Program-made: the position numbers and the translations under genes
Shown here: positions 1 to 7,445 of the stretch, one piece after another
Layout of the letters: each line of letters starts with the position of its first letter
Position numbering within the stretch: the first letter of the stretch is position 1
Assembly: GCF_003751945.1 (NCBI RefSeq)
Contig: NZ_RJKL01000001.1
Coordinates: 4,340,001 to 4,404,000 of the forward strand
Length of the DNA: 64,000 bases
Reading direction: 5' to 3'
DNA from: Couchioplanes caeruleus
Lineage (GTDB): Bacteria > Actinomycetota > Actinomycetes > Mycobacteriales > Micromonosporaceae
The notes under the pieces: model-generated
The model's input: the letters and a program-made list of their open reading frames with translations, nothing else
What the model was told of the DNA's origin: nothing
Database searches by the model: none

Positions 1-327
1 GATCGACTTGGCCGCCGCCTCGAGCCCCACATAAGCGCCGGTCAGCACCGTGCTGAAGGGATGCCACCATCCCTTTTGCCGCGCCTCCCGTGAAATCTGC
101 ACTAATTCGTCGGATTCCGCGCCATTAATGCCGTAAATGTCCAACATGTCCTTGACATCGCGCGGGGTGGCGCTGGTGTGCCCGGTCTCGATCCGGGACA
201 CTTTGGACGGTGAGCAGCCCAGCCGATCGGCGACCACCTCGATCGTCACGCCCGCGGCGTCGCGGTATCTGCGCAGTTCAGCACCGAGTCGGCGACGACG
301 GATAGTGGGGCTGCGGCGCGGATTCAC
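1..327 (-). CDS. XRE-family HTH regulator (DUF5753 type), partial
   Basis: This gene runs off the left edge of the window; 109 codons are visible from a GTG at 327. A GGAGG ribosome site lies a few bases upstream. Residues about 10-65 form a Cro/C1-type helix-turn-helix (LRRYRDAAGVTIEVVADRLG, then SPSKVSRIETG). The visible end (WWHPFSTVLTGAYVGLEAAA) resembles the beginning of a DUF5753 ligand domain, a pairing that is very common in actinomycetes. The target is unknown. Such genes often sit next to a small DUF397 gene, which is not visible here. Confidence 0.85.
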   Translation of the reverse strand, partial: MNPRRSPTIRRRRLGAELRRYRDAAGVTIEVVADRLGCSPSKVSRIETGHTSATPRDVKDMLDIYGINGAESDELVQISREARQKGWWHPFSTVLTGAYVGLEAAAKSI

Positions 328-516
328 GCTTACCTCCGAAGGTGCGGCGGGAACGACGACGCGCTCCGCCGTACGATGCCTGTCGGGTCTCAGTCTCTCT
401 GTTGATCTCTTGATCCTTCAAGCGTCGACAGTGATCACTTAGTCACGGACGGCTGACATGCAACTTGCATCGATCCCAGGCGTGGTGCAATCTTTCGGTA
501 TGGCGGAAGTCACTCA

Positions 517-762
517 ATGCCCCCGGTGACGACGCCAGCCCGACAACCCGCCCCTCGCGGGAGTCGGCTCCGACCGATGTCCTACGTGGACTTCACGAAG
601 TCGCGGGGTCCTGGCGGGGACCGACGGCGGCGCCCGGCACAGTGGTGGGATTGGCATCCCCTCGACGTTGCCAAGGCGTACGAGCCGGGCACACTGGAAC
701 ATCTGTGTTCGGTAACGGCAAAACGGTGTTTGCCTCGAGACTGGTTTCAGGACAGGAGTTGA
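517..762 (+). CDS. small hypothetical protein
   Basis: An 81-residue frame starts at ATG 517 with a GGAAG-like ribosome site 7 bases upstream and ends 2 bases before the next gene's GTG. The product is basic, with a WWDWHPLD segment; an alternative start is the internal ATG at 577. I recognise no family. Support comes from the tight coupling to the following gene and the ribosome site, so it is only tentatively coding. Confidence 0.4.
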   Translation: MPPVTTPARQPAPRGSRLRPMSYVDFTKSRGPGGDRRRRPAQWWDWHPLDVAKAYEPGTLEHLCSVTAKRCLPRDWFQDRS

Positions 763-763
763 C

Positions 764-1063
764 GTGCTTCCTCGGTCCGGCGATGTCATACACGTGACGA
801 AGGCGGCGAGCGTCCAATTCTCGGCGCCGATGCTTTTCCGGGTCATCCGCGTTCACGACTGGCCGACGTACGAGGGTTGGATCTGGCTGGACGGCTACGA
901 GCTCAACTCCTCGGGCGACGCGGTGGAGCGCCGATCGATCTTCGTGCAGTTGAGTGGCCTTCGCCAGGTCGGCAAGGCACCCGACCCCCGCACCCGCAAC
1001 GGCCGACAGCCGGGCATGAGCTCGGGCGTCGTCCCCGCCCGGGCCATGCGCGCCAACCGCTGA
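764..1063 (+). CDS. hypothetical protein, basic C-terminus
   Basis: 99 residues from GTG 764, with AGGAG ending 5 bases upstream. The core (MLFRVIRVHDWPTYEGWIWL, then DGYELN) looks like a compact beta-rich fold with conserved aromatic residues. The last 30 residues are basic and probably disordered. No function is recognised. It follows the 81-aa frame with no real gap and ends 34 bp before the convergent PASTA-protein gene. Confidence 0.65.
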   Translation: MLPRSGDVIHVTKAASVQFSAPMLFRVIRVHDWPTYEGWIWLDGYELNSSGDAVERRSIFVQLSGLRQVGKAPDPRTRNGRQPGMSSGVVPARAMRANR

Positions 1064-1097
1064 GCCGGGCCGCACCCGGATCGCCTGAAACGCCTGG

Positions 1098-2003
1098 TCA
1101 GTCCTCGTCGGCGCCCTGATCCGCGCCGCCGTCCGGATTGGTCGACGATGCCGTCGTCGCGGTCGGTGCCGACGCGACGATCAGGTTGACGATCGTGTCG
1201 GCGGGCACCTGGCGGCCCTCGCTCGGATCGCTGTCGATCACCGTCCCGGGCGGGGCCTCCGTGCTGGTCACGTACCGCAGGCGGTAGCTCAGGCCGCTCC
1301 GGTTCAGTGCGCCCCTGGCCTCATCCAGTGACAGCCCGCGCAGCGCGGGAATGGCCACATCCTTGGGCAAACTGGGCGGATCGCTCGACGGCTGCGCGGT
1401 CGTGGGCGCCGTCGACGGCGGCTGACTGGTCGGCTCCGTCGTCTTCGCCGGGGTGGCCGACCTCGTCGGGACGGTGACCGGCACCTGCTCCTCATCGTCG
1501 CGGGTGGACTGCGCGATCAGCCAGACTCCCCAGCTCAGCGTGCCGAGCAGCAGAAGCGCCACCAGGCCCACGACGATGGGCATCCACCACCTGCCCTGCG
1601 GCTCATCGCCGGGCACCAAAGCCCAGTCCCCGGCGGCATCGGCGCCCGACCGCGGCCGGCGCACCCCGGCACGACCCGCCCAGATCTGATCGTCGTCCGC
1701 CCACTCCCCACCGCTCGCCGGTGGATAGACGGCGGTGGCGTCATCGCCGCCGGCCCGATAGACGGTCGTCGCATCATCACCACCGGCGCGATAGACGCTC
1801 GTCACATCATCGTCGCCGCCGCGATGGACGGCCGTCGCATCGTTGACGGCCGGAAACATCGCCGTACGGTCCGGTCCGGCCGGCTTCCGCGGTATCCCCT
1901 GTGTTGAATCGTCCCCCTTTCGGGGACCCCCATCCGGGTGTTTTTCTCCCTCACCGGAGGCTTCGTCGCGGAAAGGGAAGAACTCGCCGGTGTCGTCGGA
2001 CAT
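1098..2003 (-). CDS. single-pass membrane protein with one PASTA domain
   Basis: 301 residues from ATG 2003, with GGGAAAGG 7 bases upstream. Residues 1-135 are acidic and cytoplasmic and contain repeated TAVYRAGGDDAT-like units. One membrane helix follows at about 137-160 (PIVVGLVALLLLGTLSWGVW), then a Thr/Pro/Ser-rich linker, then one PASTA domain (about 212-280: IPALRGLSLDEARGALNRSG). PASTA domains bind peptidoglycan or lipid II and usually sit on PknB-like kinases or PBPs; here no kinase or transpeptidase domain is present. The Thr-rich repeats could be kinase substrates (inference). It is divergent from the membrane protein at 2109. Confidence 0.85.
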   Translation of the reverse strand: MSDDTGEFFPFRDEASGEGEKHPDGGPRKGDDSTQGIPRKPAGPDRTAMFPAVNDATAVHRGGDDDVTSVYRAGGDDATTVYRAGGDDATAVYPPASGGEWADDDQIWAGRAGVRRPRSGADAAGDWALVPGDEPQGRWWMPIVVGLVALLLLGTLSWGVWLIAQSTRDDEEQVPVTVPTRSATPAKTTEPTSQPPSTAPTTAQPSSDPPSLPKDVAIPALRGLSLDEARGALNRSGLSYRLRYVTSTEAPPGTVIDSDPSEGRQVPADTIVNLIVASAPTATTASSTNPDGGADQGADED

Positions 2004-2108
2004 CGCCGTACCTTTCCCTCGGCCGGTTCCTCAGAATCAACTTAACCAATCTTGAAGCCTTGGCTCATCGATTCGCAGGCATCGTCCTCGACGGCTACAG
2101 TGCCCCGC

Positions 2109-3743
2109 ATGGCCGCTAGGGGCTGGACAGCGCAGGTGGGAGCCGCGGCCGGGGTGGCCGCGGGGACCGGCGCCGCCCAGCTCGGTCTGGGATACGGCCT
2201 GGGCGTGGTGGTCTGGCCCACGGGCGTCACAACCGACGGCAGCGTCTGGCTGAGCAGCCTCGGCTGGGCGACCTGGACGGCGGCGACCGCCACCGTGTTC
2301 GGCGCGGTCATCGCGGGACGGCTCGGCCGGGCGGCCGGGGGACCCTGGCGCTTCGCGCTGGCGGCGTCCGCGGCGGTCGGCGCCCTGCTGACGGTCGCGC
2401 TGATCGCGCTTCCCGCACGAGCTTCCGTACGCGCGGACACCTTCTCCCCCGAGACGGTGGCCGGAGGGTACGCCGTCATCGGGGTTCTGGTGGGACTCGT
2501 CCTCGCGTACTGGGCGGTGGTCTCCTACCCGGCGGCGACCAACCTGATCGCCACGGCCGGCTGGCTCTGGGCCTTGGCCGTCGCGGCGGTCGCGGCGGAC
2601 GTCTTCTGGCACCGGCCGACGGCGACCTACCTGTCGAGCTGGCAGTTCGTCGCGGCGGACAGTGGCACCATCCATTGGCGAGAAGCGCTGCTCACGCTGC
2701 TAGCGGCCTTCATCCTCGGCGTCGCCGGGGCATGGCCCGCCGCCCGGCGCGGAAACCTCGGCGTGGGCGCGGCCTCCTCGGGCGCGGTGGGCCCGCTGTT
2801 GGTCGCGGCCGCCTTCTTCTGCCTGGCACCGCAGTTCACGCCGGCTCTCGGCCCGCTCGGTTCCGCCTACCTGACGGCACCGTATGCCGTCCTGGCCGGA
2901 CTCGCGGGCTCGGCGGCGACGGTCGCCCTCGCCCAGCGGCGCGCCACCCGGCGCACGGCCCGGACCGCGGCTGCATCCGGCATTCCGGCGCAGCGCCCCG
3001 CACTCACCTCCGGCCGGGACGCGGCCCGTCCCGCACAGACGGGAACCTCGTCGGGATCCACGCGGACGGACTCGTCTCCGGGATCCGCAGGTACGGGCGC
3101 GCCTTCGAAGTCCGCGCAGGCGGGTGCGCCTGCGGAATCCGCACAATCGGGAGTATCGCGCGGGCCCTTATCTGAGATCGCCGCGCGGGCGGGCAAAGAC
3201 TCCGCCGCTGCGGAGATCGCCGGGCCGTCTGCTGAGCGGCAGAAGCCGTCGCTGCTGGGTCGGCTGCGCCGCGGACGAAACGGGGCGGAGCGACCGGTCG
3301 GAGACCCGGCTTCCGTAGCGACGGGGCGCGCACAAGCGCCCGCGTCCGCTCGATCGTCCCCACAGGCCACCGCACCTTCACCTTCGCCGCCCTCGGGCGC
3401 TCCACCCTCGCCGGCCTCAGCACCTTCGTCCTCGCGGGCCTCAGCACCTTCGCGGGAAACGGTCGCTCGGCCGCCGGCCAGCCCCGACGTCGTAAAGATC
3501 AATCCGTCGACGGCGGAGGGGCCGACGCCTCGCGCATCCTGCGCCGCACCCTCGGTTCCCGGCACCGCACCCTCGACCGTCGGCGACACCCCTTCGCCGG
3601 CCGCGAATACCAAGCGGCCCGCGGCGGGCCCGAGCAAGTCGGCCTCGGCGGCCAGGAAGGCGCCCGCCAAGCGGGCGAGCGGAACAAAGCCGGCGTCACG
3701 GTCCAAGCCCGCGCCCGAGGACCCGAACGACGGTCCGGCTTAG
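2109..3743 (+). CDS. polytopic membrane protein with Pro/Ala/Ser-rich tail
   Basis: About 544 residues. Residues 1-300 carry roughly seven or eight hydrophobic segments (for example WTAATATVFGAVIAG, FALAASAAVGALLTVALIAL, LLTLLAAFILGVAGAW). The rest is a long Pro/Ala/Ser/Lys-rich, presumably disordered cytoplasmic tail ending in a Lys/Ala-rich segment. ATG 2109 is preferred because upstream codons add a non-hydrophobic leader; GTG 2100 and TTG 2052 are alternatives, and no clear ribosome site decides. The function is unknown; the tail resembles those of actinobacterial cell-envelope proteins. Confidence 0.75.
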   Translation: MAARGWTAQVGAAAGVAAGTGAAQLGLGYGLGVVVWPTGVTTDGSVWLSSLGWATWTAATATVFGAVIAGRLGRAAGGPWRFALAASAAVGALLTVALIALPARASVRADTFSPETVAGGYAVIGVLVGLVLAYWAVVSYPAATNLIATAGWLWALAVAAVAADVFWHRPTATYLSSWQFVAADSGTIHWREALLTLLAAFILGVAGAWPAARRGNLGVGAASSGAVGPLLVAAAFFCLAPQFTPALGPLGSAYLTAPYAVLAGLAGSAATVALAQRRATRRTARTAAASGIPAQRPALTSGRDAARPAQTGTSSGSTRTDSSPGSAGTGAPSKSAQAGAPAESAQSGVSRGPLSEIAARAGKDSAAAEIAGPSAERQKPSLLGRLRRGRNGAERPVGDPASVATGRAQAPASARSSPQATAPSPSPPSGAPPSPASAPSSSRASAPSRETVARPPASPDVVKINPSTAEGPTPRASCAAPSVPGTAPSTVGDTPSPAANTKRPAAGPSKSASAARKAPAKRASGTKPASRSKPAPEDPNDGPA

Positions 3744-3806
3744 AGCCGGCCAGGCACGTGACAGGCGGGCTTCCGCCTTCGCGTCACAGCCCTCGGCCGA
3801 TTTCGG

Positions 3807-5438
3807 CTAGTCGGCCGGCCAGGTGTGGACCGGCTCGTTCGTCTGCTGGTGGGTGCTGTATCGCAGCAGCATGTCGTGGAGGGCGCCGTAGCGGTCGAGG
3901 CCCTTGTGGTGCTCGGCGTGCCACACCGCCTCCGTCTGCCAGGTCGCGCCGTTACGGCCGGTGCGGCAGCGGCCGTCGATGATGCCGAGCAGGCGTTCGC
4001 GGTGCGCCGCGCCGACGCCGAACTTCGCCAGGCCCTGGTGTGCCTTGGGGAGGAGGATGTCGCGGACGAGGGTGGTTACCGGGCGTTCTCCCGTACCCGG
4101 CCAATGGATCGTGGTTTCCATCCCCCTGCGGGCCGCCGCGTGGAAGTTGTCCTCGGCGGCCGGGAACGGCAGGCGGCTCCAGATGGGCCTTTCCTCCTCG
4201 GCGAGCTGGCGGGTCAGGCCGTAGTAGAAGGCCGCGTTGGCCAGCATGTCCACGACGGTCGGTCCGGCGGGCAGCACCCTGTTCTCGACGCGGAGGTGGG
4301 GGCGGCCGTTCATGACGTCGTAGACCGGCCGGTTCCAGCGGTAGACCGTGCCATTGTGCAGGCGCAGTTCGCCGAGGCTCGGCACCTCGCCGCGCTGAAG
4401 AGCCGCGATGGGGTCCTCCTCGTCGAGGATGGGCAGCAGCGGCGGAAAGTAGCGGACGTTCTCCTCGAAAAGGTCGAACACCGAGGTGATCCATCGCTCG
4501 CCGAACCAGACGCGGGGGCGCACTCCCTGTGCCTTGAGCTCCTCCGGCCTGGTGTCGGTGGCCTGCTCGAACAGCGCGATCCGGGTCTCGGCCCAGAGCC
4601 GACGGCCATGCAGGTACGGGGAGTTCGCCCCGATCGCGACCTGGATCGCCGCCACCGCCTGGGAGGCGTTCCAGTACGCGGCGAACCTGTCCGGCGGAAC
4701 CTGCATGTGGAACTGCACGCTCGTGCACGCCGCCTCGGGTGCGATCGAGTCGTTGGCGGTCTGCAGCCGTTCGACGCCGCGGATGTCCACACTGAACTGC
4801 TCGCCGCGGGCGCCGACGATCTGGTCGTTGAGGGCGCGGTACCGCTCGTTCGCCGAGAGGTTCGCCAAGACGAGATGGTCCGGCTTGAGAGTCGGCAGGC
4901 TGCCGATGAGCACGATCGTGGCGTCGGACTTGCGGGCCCGCTCCTCGGCGCGGGCGAGGCTTTCGAGCAGGTCACGCTCGTAGTCGGCGAAGCCGTCGCC
5001 GCAGATCATCCGGGGCCGGGCGTTGAGCTCGAGGTTGAACTGACCCAGTTCGGTCTGGAACATCGGGTCGGCGAGGTCGGCGAGGATCTCGGCGTTGCGC
5101 ATCGCCGGTTCGGCCTCGGCGTCCATGAGGTTGAGCTCGATCTCGAGGCCGGTCATCCGGCTGTCGGTGTCGAACGGGATCGGACCCGGTGATCCCGCAT
5201 GCGCAGCGTCGCCACCGGCTCGCGGCCCATCGGCGCCGCCCGGGCGGAGGCCTTCGGCCGAGGACTGGTGCCGGACCGGGCCGGGTCGTTCGTCGCAGAG
5301 GGAGCGCGGTCGTTCGCCGGCGGAGGCGACGCGGCGGTCCAGCATCAGGGCGAGGACGTCCAGGCAACGTCGGACCTTCTGCCGGTAGTGGACCCGGTCC
5401 TCGTTGGAGAAGACGGAACCGGAGAGGTCCTTACCCAT
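3807..5438 (-). CDS. GCS2-family glutamate-cysteine ligase-like enzyme
   Basis: 543 residues from ATG 5438, with GGAGG 4 bases upstream (an in-frame start at 5453 lacks this). It belongs to the carboxylate-amine ligase/GCS2 superfamily, which makes amide bonds with ATP. Evidence is the N-terminal TGLEIELNLMD strand, the ELGQFNLELNARP segment and the NRVLPAGPTVVDMLANAAFY region. Actinomycetes use mycothiol rather than glutathione, so the true substrates are uncertain. A Gly/Ala/Arg-rich insert precedes TGLEIE. It is convergent with the membrane-protein gene. Confidence 0.8.
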   Translation of the reverse strand: MGKDLSGSVFSNEDRVHYRQKVRRCLDVLALMLDRRVASAGERPRSLCDERPGPVRHQSSAEGLRPGGADGPRAGGDAAHAGSPGPIPFDTDSRMTGLEIELNLMDAEAEPAMRNAEILADLADPMFQTELGQFNLELNARPRMICGDGFADYERDLLESLARAEERARKSDATIVLIGSLPTLKPDHLVLANLSANERYRALNDQIVGARGEQFSVDIRGVERLQTANDSIAPEAACTSVQFHMQVPPDRFAAYWNASQAVAAIQVAIGANSPYLHGRRLWAETRIALFEQATDTRPEELKAQGVRPRVWFGERWITSVFDLFEENVRYFPPLLPILDEEDPIAALQRGEVPSLGELRLHNGTVYRWNRPVYDVMNGRPHLRVENRVLPAGPTVVDMLANAAFYYGLTRQLAEEERPIWSRLPFPAAEDNFHAAARRGMETTIHWPGTGERPVTTLVRDILLPKAHQGLAKFGVGAAHRERLLGIIDGRCRTGRNGATWQTEAVWHAEHHKGLDRYGALHDMLLRYSTHQQTNEPVHTWPAD

Positions 5439-5963
5439 CGATCCTCCTGGCACGTTCGCGTGACGCTCTCACGTTATGTGGGCCCGGTAACCGTGGCCAG
5501 GGACGAAACGGACACTCATCAGCTCTGGGTGAGCGTGCGGACGCGCTCGGTCCACCATCGCACTCCCCGGTTCCTATCGCCAGCGGAGTGCCACAGGGTG
5601 GTGCGGCGGAGGCGATAGTGCTGGTCGGAGGGGTTGGCGGTGCACGAGGAAACGGATGCGTCCGGCGGTGGAGCAGGACACCACCGGGACGTCGAAACCG
5701 GTTACGGCCCGCATCGCCGAGAACCCGCCTGGCGCGGACGATCGCCCACCTGGCGGGATGCTCTCGCCGGGCGGCGCACATCGGCCACAACGCAGCGATC
5801 AACCGGGCCGCGGACGCGCGAGAGGCGCCGCCCGCATCGGTGGCGCCTCTCGTCAGCGAATCCGCGTAGGTGCCGACCTCCCCGGAAGGCTTTCCTGAAA
5901 AGGCCTCGGGAGGTTCGGGAACCGCGCGGAGAATTCCGGGCATTTCCGCCCCCGGTGCGGGGC
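5439..5963. other. gene-free interval
   Basis: 525 bp lie between the GCS2-type gene and yceI. Frames are open on both strands, but their products are Arg/Pro-rich and frame-independent, as expected of GC-rich filler. I see no ribosome site, RNA gene or strong hairpin. It presumably contains the GCS2-type promoter at its left end. Confidence 0.5.
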
Positions 5964-6545
5964 TCAGGCCTGCCGGATGGCCTCGCCCTCGATCTCGATC
6001 TTGACCTTCTTGCCGATCATGACGCCGCCGGACTCCAGCGCCATGTTGTAGGTCAGACCCCAGTCCTCGCGGTCGATCTCGGTGGTGGCACTGAAGCCGA
6101 AGACCTGCTGACCGTACGGGCTGACGGTCGCGCCCTCGAACTCGACGAGGAGTTCGACCGGCCTGGTGACGTCCTTGATGGTGAGCTCGCCGTCGAGGAC
6201 GATCTCGTTGCCCTCGAACGACTTGATGCCGGTGCTGCGGAAGTCCATGGTCGGGTACTTCTCCGCCTCGAAGAAGTCGCCCGTGCGCAGGTGGTTGTCA
6301 CGGTCCGCCTGGCCGGTGTGCACGCTGGCGGTCTGGATGGAGGCGGAGACCGAGGACTCCAGCGGGTTCTCGGCGATGGTGATGGTCGAGGTGGCCTCGG
6401 CGAAGCTGCCGCGAACCTTGCTGACCATCAGGTGGCGCACCATGAAGCCGACCCGCTTGTGCGCGGCGTCGAGCTCGTAGGTGCCGGCGGCGGGGATCTG
6501 GAGGCCCTGGAACTCGCGGGTACCGGTGGCGGCGGTGTCGGTCAT
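5964..6545 (-). CDS. YceI family protein
   Basis: 193 residues from ATG 6545. The YceI signature pattern is clear: GTYELDAAHKRVGFMVRHLM at the start, then SVSASIQTASVHTG, DFFEAEKYPTMDFRST and a C-terminal FSATTEIDREDWGLTYN. YceI proteins are small lipocalin-like barrels that bind isoprenoid-type lipids. There is no signal peptide, as is usual for actinobacterial members. It is transcribed divergently from a MarR gene 99 bp away, which makes MarR the likely regulator. Confidence 0.93.
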   Translation of the reverse strand: MTDTAATGTREFQGLQIPAAGTYELDAAHKRVGFMVRHLMVSKVRGSFAEATSTITIAENPLESSVSASIQTASVHTGQADRDNHLRTGDFFEAEKYPTMDFRSTGIKSFEGNEIVLDGELTIKDVTRPVELLVEFEGATVSPYGQQVFGFSATTEIDREDWGLTYNMALESGGVMIGKKVKIEIEGEAIRQA

Positions 6546-6592
6546 GACGTGTCCTCTCGGAGGCTGAGCAAGTATTTGTCTGACGGAGCAAC

Positions 6593-6621
6593 TATAAACC
6601 CAGCAATATTCCCGTTGTCAA
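6593..6621 (-). promoter_or_regulatory. sigma-70-like promoter of yceI
   Basis: Read on the minus strand, TTGACA (6616-6621) is followed by a 17-bp spacer and TTTATA (6593-6598), close to ideal for a housekeeping sigma factor. The palindrome AGCGAACGCT (6621-6630) touches the -35 box and could be a MarR operator. Confidence 0.7.
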
Positions 6622-6644
6622 GCGAACGCTGTTAGCATGGTGGC

Positions 6645-7139
6645 GTGGGAATCAACTTCGACGACCCCCGATTCACGGCCTTCGGCCTCTTCGCCGAGGC
6701 CTTCACCGGCCTGACCAACCGCTTCGCCGCCCAGTTCGAGCAGCACCGGCTCTCCTCGGTCGAGTTCGAGGTGCTGCTGAGGCTCGCGCGTTCCCCGCAG
6801 AACCGGCTGCGGATGACCGACCTGGCCGGGCAGACCTCCCTGTCGACCAGCGGCGTCACCCGCGTCGTGGACCGCATGGACCGCGAGGGCCTGGTCCGGC
6901 GAGAGGCCTGTCCCAGCGACCGCCGCAGCTCGTACGCGGTGATCACCGACGCCGGTCTCGCCCGCCTGGACGAGGTCCTGCCGGGCCACCTCGAGCTCAT
7001 GCAGCGGTGGTTCATCGGCCAGCTCTCGCCCGCGCAGCTCACCGAGTTCACCGAGTCGCTGCGCACCATCCGCGATGCGGTGAACCCGTGCGCGACGGCC
7101 GGCACCACCGACCCCGAACCGGCTCCAGCCGCCCACTGA
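6645..7139 (+). CDS. MarR family transcriptional regulator
   Basis: 164 residues from GTG 6645. The winged helix lies at about residues 45-110: LSSVEFEVLLRLARSP, LAGQTSLSTSGVTRVVDRMD as the recognition region, and a wing with REACPSDRRSSYAVITDAG. N- and C-terminal helices would form the dimer interface. It is divergent from yceI over a 99-bp intergenic region with a strong yceI promoter, so auto- and cross-regulation is likely (inference). The ligand is unknown. Confidence 0.92.
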   Translation: MGINFDDPRFTAFGLFAEAFTGLTNRFAAQFEQHRLSSVEFEVLLRLARSPQNRLRMTDLAGQTSLSTSGVTRVVDRMDREGLVRREACPSDRRSSYAVITDAGLARLDEVLPGHLELMQRWFIGQLSPAQLTEFTESLRTIRDAVNPCATAGTTDPEPAPAAH

Positions 7140-7445
7140 AAGGCGGCTGCGCTACGTAGGGTGAGGTGCTGACTACCTGCTTGTGAACACCGGGTGGTAA
7201 CCGGCAGAAGTACCGGCAGAACCGCCACCACCCGGGGTCGAAACCCGTCTATCTACGCATTTCCGCAGGTCTATCCCGCTAGGGTGATCTCCGCAAGGGG
7301 GACGCGGCGCGGCCGAGGCAGGGCGGGAACATCGGGGGAGTCATCGTTCACGCCGCGTTACCGGGGCGATGCGACGACCGGCGTTGTGGGGGGCACGGAA
7401 AGCGCCGGTCGTCCACGCCACGGTGGCCGCGGCGCGGAACACCCC
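7140..7445. other. gene-free interval with possible terminator
   Basis: 306 bp lie between the convergent marR and the large regulator gene. CCGGGTGGT (7190-7198) and ACCACCCGG (7227-7235) can pair across a 28-nt loop that contains a CCGGCAG direct repeat. No T-tract follows, so it is only a weak terminator candidate. Confidence 0.4.

Noticed and set aside
3825..5192. 455-residue plus-strand frame opposite the GCS2-type gene
   Set aside because: It is the antisense shadow of a well-recognised enzyme gene; the product is Val/Arg/Asp-rich without motifs.
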